DNA of 64,000 nt from Pseudomonas sp. RIT-PI-AD. Its GTDB lineage: Bacteria > Pseudomonadota > Gammaproteobacteria > Pseudomonadales > Pseudomonadaceae. The position numbers and the translations under genes are program-made. The number at the start of each line of letters is the position of its first letter. Positions within the stretch are counted from its first letter, which is position 1. The DNA is taken from assembly GCF_025642785.1 (NCBI RefSeq), contig NZ_JANZKU010000006.1, forward strand, positions 62,001 to 126,000. Reading direction: 5' to 3'. The notes under the pieces are model-generated. The model ran no database searches. It was not told the DNA's origin and saw only the letters and a program-made list of their open reading frames with translations. Positions 1 to 10,214 of the stretch are shown piece by piece.

Positions 1-57
1 GCACCGGCGGCCTCTGGTTATACTCGCCGGGCGCTGCGGTGGCGTCTTCGGAGTCCT

Positions 58-1314
58 ATGCACACACCCGTCCAATTGCTCTCGGCGAGCCGGCAGAACC
101 TCTGGCGCCTGACCCTGATCCGCGTGCTGGTCCTGGCCGCCCAGGCCGGCTCGGTGGGGATCGCCTACCGCGCCGATCTGCTGCCGCTGCCGTGGCTGCA
201 ACTAAGCGTCACCCTCGGCATTTCCGCGGTGTTCTGCCTGCTGACGGCCTTGCGCCTGCGCGGGCCCTGGCCGGTCACCGAACTGGAGTACGCGGCGCAA
301 CTGGGCTGCGACCTGATCATCCACAGCGCCCTGCTGTACTACTCCGGCGGCTCCACCAACCCCTTCGTGTCCTATTACCTGGTGCCGCTGACCATCGCCG
401 CGGCGACCCTGCCGTGGTTCTACTCGATGATCCTGTCCGGGCTCGCCCTGGCCAGCTACACCTTGCTGCTGGTGTGGTTCCATCCCCTGGAAATGCATAC
501 CCGGCCGCGCGAGACCCTGCTGATCTACGGCATGTGGCTGAGCTTCGCCATGGCCGCCGCGCTGATCACCTTCTTCGCCGCGAAAATGGCCGAGGAACTG
601 CGGCGCCAGGAACAGTTGCGGGCCCAGCGCCGCGAGGAAGACATGCGCGACCAGCAACTGCTGGCCGTGGCCACCCAGGCCGCCGGCGCCGCCCACGAAC
701 TGGGGACGCCGCTGGCGACCATGAGCGTGCTGCTCAAGGAACTGCGCCAGGAATACCGGGAAACACCCGCGCTGCAGGACGACCTGGCGCTGCTCCAGGA
801 ACAGGTCAAGTTGTGCAAGGACACCTTGCAGCAACTGGTGCGCGCCGCCGAGGCCGACCGGCGCCAGGCGGTGGAGGAGCAGACCTCGGTGGAGTGGCTG
901 GAGATCACCCTCAACCGCTGGCACCTGATGCGCCCCGAGGCCACCTATCGCTACCAGTGCCTGGGCCGTGGCGCGCCGCCGCGGCTGATGCCGCCGGCGG
1001 ACCTGACCCAGGCGCTGCTCAACCTGTTGAACAACGCCGCCGATGCCTGCCCGGACGAACTGGACATCCGCCTCGACTGGGATCATCAGTGGCTGATCCT
1101 GAGCATCCGCGACCATGGCGCCGGGGTGCCGCTGGCTATCGCCGAGCAGCTCGGCCGGCCGTTCTTCACCACCAAGGGCAAGGGCTTCGGCCTCGGCCTG
1201 TTCCTCAGCCAGGCCAGCGTCACCCGTGCCGGCGGTACGGTTAAGCTGTATAACCACGAAGACGGCGGCACGCTCACCGAGCTGCGCCTGCCGCGAGCCT
1301 ACGGCGTGCGTTGA
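58..1314 (+). CDS. roxS: Redox-sensing sensor histidine kinase RoxS (RegB/PrrB family)
   Basis: This 418-aa inner-membrane sensor kinase passes phosphate to RoxR and, by family knowledge, responds to the redox state of the quinone pool and controls respiratory oxidases. The first ~175 residues hold about six hydrophobic segments. The RegB-family quinone-site heptapeptide GGSTNPF lies at residues 97-103, the H-box phosphoacceptor is His213 (HELGTP), and a GHKL ATPase domain with N box (NLLNNAADA) and G boxes (DHGAG, GKGFGLGL) follows. Cys253 (KLCKD), after the H box, may be the equivalent of the redox-active RegB cysteine; that is inference. The ATG at 58 has a GGAG site 4 bases upstream, and a TATACT -10-like hexamer lies at 19-24, its -35 being outside the window. 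roxR starts 25 bases downstream. Confidence 0.95.
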   Translation: MHTPVQLLSASRQNLWRLTLIRVLVLAAQAGSVGIAYRADLLPLPWLQLSVTLGISAVFCLLTALRLRGPWPVTELEYAAQLGCDLIIHSALLYYSGGSTNPFVSYYLVPLTIAAATLPWFYSMILSGLALASYTLLLVWFHPLEMHTRPRETLLIYGMWLSFAMAAALITFFAAKMAEELRRQEQLRAQRREEDMRDQQLLAVATQAAGAAHELGTPLATMSVLLKELRQEYRETPALQDDLALLQEQVKLCKDTLQQLVRAAEADRRQAVEEQTSVEWLEITLNRWHLMRPEATYRYQCLGRGAPPRLMPPADLTQALLNLLNNAADACPDELDIRLDWDHQWLILSIRDHGAGVPLAIAEQLGRPFFTTKGKGFGLGLFLSQASVTRAGGTVKLYNHEDGGTLTELRLPRAYGVR

Positions 1315-1339
1315 TGCGTTCGCCCCGCAAGGAGTCCCT

Positions 1340-1900
1340 ATGAGCGAAGAGCCGCTGTTCGAAGGCGAAGAGCATCCCCACCTGTTGCTGGTGGACGACG
1401 ACGCCACCTTCACCCGTGTCATGGCGCGCGCCATGAGCCGCCGCGGCCTGCGCGTGTCGGTCGCCGGCTCGGCGGACGAAGGCCTGCGCCTGGCCAAGGA
1501 AGACCTGCCGGACTATGCGGTGGTCGACCTGAAGATGGACGGCGATTCCGGCTTGGTGCTGCTGCCCAAGCTGCTGGAGCTGGATGCGGAAATGCGCGTG
1601 GTGATCCTCACCGGCTACTCGAGCATCGCCACCGCGGTGGAGGCGATCAAGCGCGGCGCCTGCAACTACCTGTGCAAGCCGGCGGACGCCGATGACGTTC
1701 TCACCGCATTGCTCTCCGAGCATGCCGACCTGGACAGCCTGGTCCCGGAAAACCCCATGTCGGTGGATCGCCTGCAATGGGAGCACATCCAGCGCGTGCT
1801 GGCTGAGCACGACGGCAACATCTCCGCCACCGCGCGGGCGCTGGGCATGCACCGGCGCACCTTGCAGCGCAAGCTGCAGAAGCGCCCGGTACGCCGCTGA
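1340..1900 (+). CDS. roxR: Response regulator RoxR (RegA/ActR/PrrA family)
   Basis: This 186-aa transcriptional regulator is the partner of RoxS. Its receiver domain (residues 13-125) shows the acidic pocket DDD at 19-21, the phosphoacceptor Asp63 (VVDLKMDG) and the conserved Lys in CKPAD. A short C-terminal Fis-type helix-turn-helix (ISATARALGMHRRTLQRKL) matches the RegA/PrrA class. The ATG at 1340 follows an AAGGAG site; open frame continues upstream inside roxS, but this start gives the usual family length. It is the second gene of the roxSR operon. In P. aeruginosa RoxSR controls the cyanide-insensitive oxidase genes (established knowledge); no target promoter is visible here. Confidence 0.95.
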   Translation: MSEEPLFEGEEHPHLLLVDDDATFTRVMARAMSRRGLRVSVAGSADEGLRLAKEDLPDYAVVDLKMDGDSGLVLLPKLLELDAEMRVVILTGYSSIATAVEAIKRGACNYLCKPADADDVLTALLSEHADLDSLVPENPMSVDRLQWEHIQRVLAEHDGNISATARALGMHRRTLQRKLQKRPVRR

Positions 1901-2098
1901 CGCCCAGGGCCTCGCCCCGGGACGCCGGATAGCCCGGAAAGGGCCGCGTCTCTCTGGGATCGGCGAGGCCAGGTGTCCCTTGGACGCGGCGACCTCGCCC
2001 CTCCCGCCTGGCGAGCGTCCTTCAGGTCGAGGCGGTTCTCCGGGCCCCGATGACCCGGTCGACCTCGAAGATTCGCGCGGGCATACCCAGCGGGGAGG

Positions 2099-2117
2099 CG
2101 ACCTGGTTATCATTAGC
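2099..2117 (-). promoter_or_regulatory. Possible Fur-like site before the AEC permease
   Basis: Read on the minus strand, this 19-mer agrees with the Fur consensus at about 12 of 19 positions. The left half (TAATGATAA) is a perfect run and the right half is poor. It ends 27 bases before the permease ATG. No good -35/-10 pair is visible. The call is inference only. Confidence 0.25.
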
Positions 2118-2143
2118 CTCCTACGCATAACGGCGGCGGTGGC

Positions 2144-3085
2144 ATGTTCCCTCTCTTCCTGCAAAGCCTGGATATCACCGCGCCGGTCTTCGCCATGCTG
2201 TTCCTCGGCGTCGCCCTCAAGCGGGTCGGCTGGATCGACACCGCCTTCATCAACACCGCCTCGGCCCTGGTGTTCAATGCCACCATGCCGACCATGCTGT
2301 TCCTCGGCATCGTCCACGCCGACCTGAACGCGGCCTTGCAGCCGGCGGTGATCGGCTACTTCGCGCTGGCCACCCTGGCGGGCTTCCTGCTGGTCTGGGG
2401 TTGGGCGATCTGGCGCTGCCCCCATGCCGATCGCGGCATCTACACCCAGGGCGCTTTCCGCGGCAACAACGGCATCATCGGGCTGGCGCTGGCCACCAGC
2501 ATGTACGGCGACTATGGCCTGTCCCTCGGCGGGGTCCTCGCCGGCGTGGTGATCCTCGCCTACAACACGCTGTCCTCCATCGTCCTGGCGATCTACAGCC
2601 CGAGCGTGAAGTCCGACGTCTGGAGCATCTTCAAGAGTGTGGTGAAGAATCCGCTGATCATCGGCGTGGTGAGCGCGATCCCCTTCGCCTATTGGCAGAT
2701 CGGCCTGCCGGCCTGGCTGAACACCTCCGGCGAATATTTCGCCCAGATGAGCCTGCCGCTGGCGTTGATCTGCATCGGCGGCACCCTGTCGCTGTCCTCC
2801 CTGCGCGAGAGCAGCGGCCTGGCGATCAGCGCCAGCCTGATGAAAATGGTCTGGCTGCCGCTGCTGTGTACCTTCGGCGCCTGGCTCTGCGGGTTCCGCA
2901 ACGCCGAGCTGGCGATCCTCTTCCTCTACTTCGGCAGCCCCACCGCCGCCGCCAGCTTCGTCATGGCGCGGGCGGTCAACGGCAACCACCAGTTGGCCGC
3001 CACCATCATCGTGCTCACCACCCTGGCGGCGGTGGTCACCACCAACCTGGGGCTGTTCGTGCTGAAGTCGACGGGGTTGATCTGA
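2144..3085 (+). CDS. AEC-family (auxin efflux carrier-like) permease
   Basis: This 313-aa integral membrane protein has about ten hydrophobic segments in two halves, as in the AEC family, which includes the MdcF/MleP-type malonate and malate carriers. The substrate cannot be read from sequence. Family-like features are the N-terminal half ending in FRGNNGIIGLALA and the polar G/S/P-rich stretch GSPTAAASFVMA near residues 265-276. The gene stands alone: 243 bases separate it from roxR and a convergent gatB lies 187 bases beyond its stop. In P. aeruginosa PAO1 this place between roxR and gatB is, from memory, occupied by the mag operon, so the gene marks a lineage difference. A possible Fur-like site lies just upstream at 2099-2117. 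Confidence 0.85.
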   Translation: MFPLFLQSLDITAPVFAMLFLGVALKRVGWIDTAFINTASALVFNATMPTMLFLGIVHADLNAALQPAVIGYFALATLAGFLLVWGWAIWRCPHADRGIYTQGAFRGNNGIIGLALATSMYGDYGLSLGGVLAGVVILAYNTLSSIVLAIYSPSVKSDVWSIFKSVVKNPLIIGVVSAIPFAYWQIGLPAWLNTSGEYFAQMSLPLALICIGGTLSLSSLRESSGLAISASLMKMVWLPLLCTFGAWLCGFRNAELAILFLYFGSPTAAASFVMARAVNGNHQLAATIIVLTTLAAVVTTNLGLFVLKSTGLI

Positions 3086-3169
3086 CGCGAAGGCCTGCGC
3101 ATCGCCGTCAGGCACGGGTGCGGAGGCGTTTGGAGCAGGAGGTACGCCGTGGCGGGGCGAGAGCGGCCT

Positions 3170-3212
3170 AATGGCCGGGCCATTCGCCTTGGGCCAGGGC
3201 CGCTTTCGCGGC
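3170..3212. repeat. Inverted repeats between the AEC permease and gatB
   Basis: Two symmetric elements lie between the convergent genes. A 15-base palindrome occupies 3170-3184 (AATGGCC, central G, GGCCATT). A perfect 5-bp stem, GCCGC/GCGGC, closes a TTTC loop at 3199-3212. Neither has a T-run, so they are at best weak or factor-dependent ends of transcription. Confidence 0.4.
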
Positions 3213-3272
3213 GAGCGGGCCTCGCACCGCCGCGCGGGACGCCGAGGGCGCCACGGCGGGGTGCGCAGGTTT

Positions 3273-4721
3273 CTAGCCTTCCAGTTTCTTCTTCAGCAAC
3301 TGGTTGACCTGGCCGGGGTTGGCCTTGCCTTTCGAGGCCTTCATCGCCTGGCCGACGAAGAAGCCGAACATCTTGCCGCGCTTGGCTTCGTCGGCGGCGC
3401 GATACTGTTCGACCTGCTCGGCGTTGGCCGCCAGCACTTCGTCGAGCATCGACTCGATGGCGCCGGAGTCGGTGACCTGTTTGAGGCCTTTCTTCTCGAT
3501 GATCTCGTCGGCGCTGGCGCCTTCGCCGGCGGCCAGGGCCTCGAAGACCATCTTGGCGATCTTGCCGGAGATGGTGTCGTCCTTGATCCGCAGGATCATC
3601 CCGCCCAGTTGCTCGGCGGATACCGGCGACTGTTCGATGTCCAGGTTGTCCTTGTTGAGCAGGCTCGACAGCTCGCCCATCACCCAGTTGGCGGCCAGCT
3701 TGGCGTCGCCGCTGACCTGCTGCACCGCCTCGAAGTAGTCGGCCAGCTCACGGCTGGACGAGAGCACGCCGGCGTCGTAGGCGGAGAGGCCGAACTGCCG
3801 CTCGAAGCGCTCGCGCTTCTGTGGCGGCAGTTCCGGCAGGCTGGCGCGGACCTGATCGAGGAAAGCCGGCTCGATCACCACCGGCAGCAGGTCGGGGCAG
3901 GGGAAGTAGCGGTAGTCGTTGGCTTCTTCCTTGCTGCGCATGGAACGGGTCTCGTCCTTGTTCGGGTCGTACAGGCGGGTTTCCTGCACCACCTTGCCGC
4001 CGTCCTCGATCAGCTCGATCTGCCGCTGCACCTCGTGGTTGATCGCCTTCTCGATGAAGCGGAAGGAGTTGACGTTCTTGATCTCCGCGCGGGTGCCGAA
4101 TTCGGCCTGGCCCTTGGGCCGCACCGAAACGTTGCAGTCGCAGCGCAGCGAACCCTCGGCCATGTTGCCGTCGCAGATGCCCAGGTAGCGCACCAGGGCG
4201 TGGATCGCCTTGACGTAGGCGACGGCTTCCTTGGCGCTGCGGATGTCCGGTTCCGAGACGATCTCCAGCAGCGGCGTGCCGGCGCGGTTCAGGTCGATCC
4301 CGCTCATGCCGTGGAAGTCTTCGTGCAGGCTCTTGCCGGCGTCCTCTTCCAGGTGTGCGCGGGTGATGCCCACGCGCTTGACGCTGCCGTCGTCGAGGGC
4401 GATGTCCAGGTAGCCCTTGCCGACGATGGGCAGGTCCATCTGGCTGGTCTGGTAGCCCTTCGGCAGGTCGGGGTAGAAGTAGTTCTTGCGCGCGAAGACG
4501 TTGCGGTCGGCGATCTCGGCGTCGATGGCCAGGCCGAACTTGACCGCCATGCGCACCGCTTCCTCGTTGAGCACCGGCAGCACCCCGGGCATGCCCAGGT
4601 CGACCAGGCTCGCCTGGGTGTTGGGTTCGGCGCCGAAGGTGGTGGCGCTGGCGGAGAAAATCTTCGAGCGGGTGGCGAGCTGGGCGTGGATTTCCAGCCC
4701 GATCACGGTTTCCCATTGCAT
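3273..4721 (-). CDS. gatB: Asp-tRNA(Asn)/Glu-tRNA(Gln) amidotransferase subunit B
   Basis: This 482-aa subunit of the GatCAB complex binds misacylated tRNA and phosphorylates its acyl group, so that Asp-tRNA(Asn) or Glu-tRNA(Gln) can be amidated. It begins [15 protein letters not shown], which is diagnostic, contains the catalytic-domain signature [19 protein letters not shown], and ends in the YqeY-like tail ([13 protein letters not shown]). An ATG two codons earlier (4727) is possible. The GAGG site is 9 bases from the ATG at 4721 but only 3 from the one at 4727, so 4721 is preferred. It is the last gene of gatCAB, 11 bases after gatA. Its presence implies indirect routes to Asn-tRNA or Gln-tRNA. 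Confidence 0.97.
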   Translation of the reverse strand: MQWETVIGLEIHAQLATRSKIFSASATTFGAEPNTQASLVDLGMPGVLPVLNEEAVRMAVKFGLAIDAEIADRNVFARKNYFYPDLPKGYQTSQMDLPIVGKGYLDIALDDGSVKRVGITRAHLEEDAGKSLHEDFHGMSGIDLNRAGTPLLEIVSEPDIRSAKEAVAYVKAIHALVRYLGICDGNMAEGSLRCDCNVSVRPKGQAEFGTRAEIKNVNSFRFIEKAINHEVQRQIELIEDGGKVVQETRLYDPNKDETRSMRSKEEANDYRYFPCPDLLPVVIEPAFLDQVRASLPELPPQKRERFERQFGLSAYDAGVLSSSRELADYFEAVQQVSGDAKLAANWVMGELSSLLNKDNLDIEQSPVSAEQLGGMILRIKDDTISGKIAKMVFEALAAGEGASADEIIEKKGLKQVTDSGAIESMLDEVLAANAEQVEQYRAADEAKRGKMFGFFVGQAMKASKGKANPGQVNQLLKKKLEG

Positions 4722-4732
4722 GCGCATCGTCC

Positions 4733-6184
4733 TCAGAAACCAGCCGGAGCTTGGGTGTGCCAGTCGCTGGCCAGTTGGTACTGGTGCGCGACGTTGAGCA
4801 GGCGGCCTTCCTGGAAATAAGGCGCGAGCAGTTGCACGCCGACCGGCAGGCCGTCGACGAAACCGGCCGGCATCGACAGGCCCGGGATGCCGGCGAGGTT
4901 GGCGGTGATGGTGTAGATGTCTTCCAGGTACTGGGCAACCGGGTCGTCGTTCTTCTCGCCGAGTTTCCAGGCCGGGTTGGGCGTGGTCGGGCCGAGGATC
5001 ACGTCCACCTCGGCGAAGGCGGCGACGAAGTCGTTCTTGATCAGCCGGCGGATCTTCTGCGCCTTCAAGTAGTAGGCGTCGTAGTAGCCGGCCGACAGGG
5101 CATAGGTGCCGACCATGATGCGCCGCTGCACTTCCGCGCCGAACCCCTCGCTGCGCGAACGCTTGTACAGGTCCTCGAGGTTATGCGGGTTCTCGCAGCG
5201 GTAGCCGAAGCGCACGCCGTCGAAGCGCGACAGGTTGGAGGAGGCCTCGGCCGGGGCGATCACGTAATAGGCGGGGATCGCGTGCTGCATGTTCGGCAGG
5301 CTGATGTCCTTGACCGTGGCGCCGAGGGTCTTCAGGACCTCGACGACCGCCAGGGTGGCATCGGCGATGCGCGCATCCAGGCCGGCGCCGAAGTACTCCT
5401 TCGGCAGGCCGACGCGCAGCCCGCTCAGCGGCCGCTGCAAGGCGGCCAGGTAGTCGTCCACCGGCTGGTCGACGCAGGTGGAGTCCTTGGGATCGAAGCC
5501 GGCCATGCCGCCCAGCAGCAGGGCGCAGTCTTCCGCGCTGCGCGCCAGGGGTCCGCCCTGGTCGAGGCTGGAGGCGTAGGCGATCATGCCCCAGCGCGAG
5601 ACGCGGCCGTAGGTGGGCTTGATCCCGGTGAGGTTGGTGAAGGCCGCCGGCTGGCGGATGGAGCCGCCCGTGTCGGTGCCGGTGGCGGCCGGCAGCAGGC
5701 GCGCGGCCACCGCCGCGGCGGAACCGCCGGACGATCCGCCTGGCACCCGCTGCGGGTCCCAGGGGTTCTTCACCGCGCCGTAGTGGCTGGATTCGTTGGA
5801 TGAGCCCATGGCGAACTCGTCCATGTTCAGCTTGCCGAGGGTGACCGTGCCGGCCGCCTTGAGACGCGCGACCACGGTGGCGTCGTAGGGCGCCTTGAAG
5901 TTGTGCAGGATCTTCGAGCCGCAGCTGGTCAGCACGCCCTCGGTGCAGAACAGGTCCTTGTGGCCGATGGGCGCGCCGAGCAGCGCGCCGGTCTCGCCCG
6001 CCGCGCGGCGGGCGTCGGCGGCCTTGGCCTGGCTCAGCGCCAGCTCCGGCGTCACGCTGATGAAGCTGTTCAATTGCGGATCGAGGCGCTGGATGCGCGC
6101 CAGCAAGGCGCCGGTCAGCTCTTCGGCGGAGAATTCTTTGGCGGCGAGGCCGCGGGCGATCTCGGCCAGGGTCAGTCGATGCAT
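4733..6184 (-). CDS. gatA: Asp-tRNA(Asn)/Glu-tRNA(Gln) amidotransferase subunit A
   Basis: This 483-aa amidase-signature subunit releases ammonia from glutamine and channels it to GatB. The Ser-cisSer-Lys triad is visible as Lys76 (GHKDLF), Ser151 (GGSSGGSA) and Ser175 ([11 protein letters not shown]). The length is typical. It lies between gatC (14 bases upstream) and gatB (11 bases downstream), all on the minus strand, consistent with one operon and a 1:1:1 complex in the cytoplasm. The ATG at 6184 is preceded by AAAGGG. Confidence 0.97.
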   Translation of the reverse strand: MHRLTLAEIARGLAAKEFSAEELTGALLARIQRLDPQLNSFISVTPELALSQAKAADARRAAGETGALLGAPIGHKDLFCTEGVLTSCGSKILHNFKAPYDATVVARLKAAGTVTLGKLNMDEFAMGSSNESSHYGAVKNPWDPQRVPGGSSGGSAAAVAARLLPAATGTDTGGSIRQPAAFTNLTGIKPTYGRVSRWGMIAYASSLDQGGPLARSAEDCALLLGGMAGFDPKDSTCVDQPVDDYLAALQRPLSGLRVGLPKEYFGAGLDARIADATLAVVEVLKTLGATVKDISLPNMQHAIPAYYVIAPAEASSNLSRFDGVRFGYRCENPHNLEDLYKRSRSEGFGAEVQRRIMVGTYALSAGYYDAYYLKAQKIRRLIKNDFVAAFAEVDVILGPTTPNPAWKLGEKNDDPVAQYLEDIYTITANLAGIPGLSMPAGFVDGLPVGVQLLAPYFQEGRLLNVAHQYQLASDWHTQAPAGF

Positions 6185-6198
6185 GGGGAACCCTTTCC

Positions 6199-7921
<1,723 letters not shown>

Positions 7922-8016
7922 GAGCCGCTTAGGCTTCGATCATGGGATGACCGCCGCGCCCGGCTCGCCGTGCGCGCGGCTCGAAGTCCCCGGCTTGCAG
8001 CCGTGAGGAACCCACC

Positions 8017-9036
8017 ATCAAACCGCTCTTCACCAAAGGCCCCTCGCTCAGCGTCCGTCTGCTGGTGCTGACCGTATTGTCGGTCGTGCTGATGGTCGTG
8101 GACGCGCGTTTCGAGACCCTCAAGCCGGTGCGCAGCCAGATGGGCCTGGTGCTGACCCCCTTCTATTGGCTGGCGGACTTGCCGGTCCGCGCCTGGGAGG
8201 GGATCAGCGATCAGTTCAACAGCCGCAGCGTGCTGATCGCCGAGAACGAGAAGCTCAAGGCCGAGGCACTGCTGCTGCAACGCCGCCTGCAGAAGCTCGC
8301 GACCCTCACCGAACAGAACGTGCGCTTGCGCGAGCTGCTCAATTCCTCGGCGCTGGTGGACGAGAAGGTGCTGGTGGGTGAGCTGATCGGCGTCGACCCC
8401 AACCCCTTCACCCACCGTATCCTGATCGACAAGGGCGGCAAGGATGGGGTGTTCCTCGGCCAGCCGGTGCTCGATGCCCGTGGCCTGATGGGCCAGGTGG
8501 TCGAAGTCATGCCCTATACCTCCCGCGTCCTGTTGCTCACCGACACCACCCACAGCATTCCGGTGCAGGTCAACCGCAACGGCCTGCGCGCCATCGCCAG
8601 CGGCACCGGCAACCCCGAGCGCCTCGAATTGCGGCACGTCGCCGACACCGCCGACATCAAGGAGGGCGACCTGCTGGTCAGCTCCGGCCTCGGTCAGCGC
8701 TTCCCCGCGGGCTATCCGGTGGCCACGGTGAAGGAAGTGATCCACGATTCCGGCCAGCCCTTCGCCATCGTCCGCGCGGTGCCCACCGCGGCACTGAACC
8801 GCAGCCGTTACCTGTTGCTGGTGTTCAGCGACAGCCGCTCGCCGGAGCAGCGCGCCAACGATGCCGCCCAGGCCCAGGAAGAAGCCGATCGCCAGGCCGC
8901 CGGGCAGGCCGCGCCGGAGCCTGCCGCCGCGACCCCTGCCAGCCCGCCGGCCGCGCCGACTCCGACTCCGGCGCCAACGCCCACACCCAAGCCCACTCCC
9001 GCCGCCGCGCCGGCGAAGAAACCGGGGAGCCGCTGA
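8017..9036 (+). CDS. mreC: Cell-shape protein MreC (probable AUC start codon)
   Basis: This periplasmic, inner-membrane-anchored scaffold links MreB/MreD to the PBP2-RodA synthase. The conserved Pseudomonas N-terminus ([16 protein letters not shown]) is in frame but has no ATG, GTG or TTG at its head. The first canonical codon is a GTG at 8065 that would cut into the membrane helix. An ATC codon at 8017 lies 6 bases after a GAGGAA ribosome site and restores the expected beginning, giving 339 aa. A transmembrane helix, a coiled coil (about residues 70-110) and two beta domains follow. The last ~50 residues are an Ala/Pro/Thr-rich tail with repeated PTP units. The stop overlaps the mreD start (TGATG). 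Confidence 0.85.
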   Translation: MKPLFTKGPSLSVRLLVLTVLSVVLMVVDARFETLKPVRSQMGLVLTPFYWLADLPVRAWEGISDQFNSRSVLIAENEKLKAEALLLQRRLQKLATLTEQNVRLRELLNSSALVDEKVLVGELIGVDPNPFTHRILIDKGGKDGVFLGQPVLDARGLMGQVVEVMPYTSRVLLLTDTTHSIPVQVNRNGLRAIASGTGNPERLELRHVADTADIKEGDLLVSSGLGQRFPAGYPVATVKEVIHDSGQPFAIVRAVPTAALNRSRYLLLVFSDSRSPEQRANDAAQAQEEADRQAAGQAAPEPAAATPASPPAAPTPTPAPTPTPKPTPAAAPAKKPGSR

Positions 9037-9524
9037 TGGTCGGTTTTCGTCCGCGCAATGCCTGGGTCATCTGGTTCACCCTGGTCCTCGCCCTGTTGTT
9101 GAGCGTGGCGCCGCTGCCGAGCTTCATGGAAATCGGCCGGCCGCTGTGGCCGGCGCTGATCCTCACCTACTGGGTCCTGGCCCTGCCGCAACGCATCGGC
9201 ATGACCGGCGCCTGGCTGCTGGGGCTCGCCGAGGACGTGCTCTACGGTTCGCTGCTGGGCCAGAACGCGATCGTGCTGACCCTCATCACCTTTCTGGTCC
9301 TGGCCCTGCATCAGCGCTTGCGTCTGTTCCCGATCTGGCAGCAATGTCTGGTGCTGATGGTGGTGTTCGGCATCGCCCAGTTGGTGCAACTGTGGCTCAA
9401 CGCGCTGACCGGCAATCGTCCGCCCACCCTGGTATTCCTCCTCCCGGCCCTGGTGAGCGCCTTGCTCTGGCCGTGGGTCTTCGCGGTATTGCGCAGCATC
9501 CGGCTGCGCCTGAACGTCAACTGA
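9036..9524 (+). CDS. mreD: Rod shape-determining membrane protein MreD
   Basis: This 162-aa integral membrane protein has about five hydrophobic helices and is a component of the elongasome with MreB and MreC. The length and the phrase [15 protein letters not shown], typical of MreD, support the call. Its ATG shares one base with the mreC stop, showing translational coupling. Confidence 0.95.
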   Translation: MVGFRPRNAWVIWFTLVLALLLSVAPLPSFMEIGRPLWPALILTYWVLALPQRIGMTGAWLLGLAEDVLYGSLLGQNAIVLTLITFLVLALHQRLRLFPIWQQCLVLMVVFGIAQLVQLWLNALTGNRPPTLVFLLPALVSALLWPWVFAVLRSIRLRLNVN

Positions 9525-9574
9525 GCGGGTGGCGGCGCGCCGCCGGCCTGCGACCTCGACAGGGAGATGTCCGC

Positions 9575-10177
9575 ATGGCCACGCTCTATCTGGCCTCTGC
9601 TTCACCGCGCCGACGCGAGTTATTGGCGCAGATCGGCGTCCCCTGCACCCGGGTGTCCGCCGCCATCGACGAAACGCCCCTGCCCGGTGAGGCTCCCGCG
9701 GTGTACGTCGAGCGGCTGGCCCGTGGCAAGGCCCTGGCCGGCCTCGAGGCGCTCGCCGAGCCGGTCCTGGCCTGCGTGCTCGGCGCCGACACGGCGGTGG
9801 TGCTGGATGGGCGCATCCTCGGCAAGCCCCTCGACCGCAGCGACGGCCTGGCGATGCTGGCCGCATTGTCCGGTCGCGAGCACGAGGTGCTCACCGCCGT
9901 GGCGCTGGCGGACGGCAGGCGCTGCGTGGCGCGGGTGGTGAGCAGCCGGGTGACCTTCCGCCCCCTGCGTCCCGGCGAGGCCGAGGCCTACTGGGCCACC
10001 GGCGAGCCCTGCGACAAGGCCGGCGGCTACGGCATCCAGGGTTTCGCCGCGATTTTCGTCGAGCGCCTCCTGGGCAGTTATTCTTCGGTGGTGGGCCTGC
10101 CGTTGTGCGAAACGGCGGAACTGCTCGCGGACTTCGGCATCCGTTGTTGGGACGCCGGGTCGGCGGGCCCGGCATGA
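9575..10177 (+). CDS. maf: Maf-family nucleoside triphosphate pyrophosphatase
   Basis: This 200-aa enzyme hydrolyses non-canonical or modified pyrimidine nucleoside triphosphates, a house-cleaning role. The Maf signature [10 protein letters not shown] (residues 8-17) and the motifs [11 protein letters not shown] and [13 protein letters not shown] are present. By position next to mreBCD and rng it should be the YhdE-type (dTTP/UTP pyrophosphatase) paralogue; this is inference from synteny. The ATG at 9575 is preceded by GGGAG. rng begins 37 bases after its stop. Confidence 0.93.
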   Translation: MATLYLASASPRRRELLAQIGVPCTRVSAAIDETPLPGEAPAVYVERLARGKALAGLEALAEPVLACVLGADTAVVLDGRILGKPLDRSDGLAMLAALSGREHEVLTAVALADGRRCVARVVSSRVTFRPLRPGEAEAYWATGEPCDKAGGYGIQGFAAIFVERLLGSYSSVVGLPLCETAELLADFGIRCWDAGSAGPA

Positions 10178-10214
10178 GCCGCCCGTCCCCTCCAGCCGTA
10201 CCCAGGGAAAAACC

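Noticed and set aside
39-1244. 401-codon open frame overlapping roxS in another frame
   Set aside because: The product is Arg/Ala/Gly/Pro-rich without domains. roxS in the correct frame has all histidine kinase motifs.
1901-2143. Possible small gene between roxR and the AEC permease
   Set aside because: Frames here are short or extend from roxR, have no good ribosome site and show no conserved pattern.
3171-4820. 549-codon plus-strand open frame opposite gatB
   Set aside because: It is an antisense shadow, and GatB motifs on the minus strand explain the sequence.
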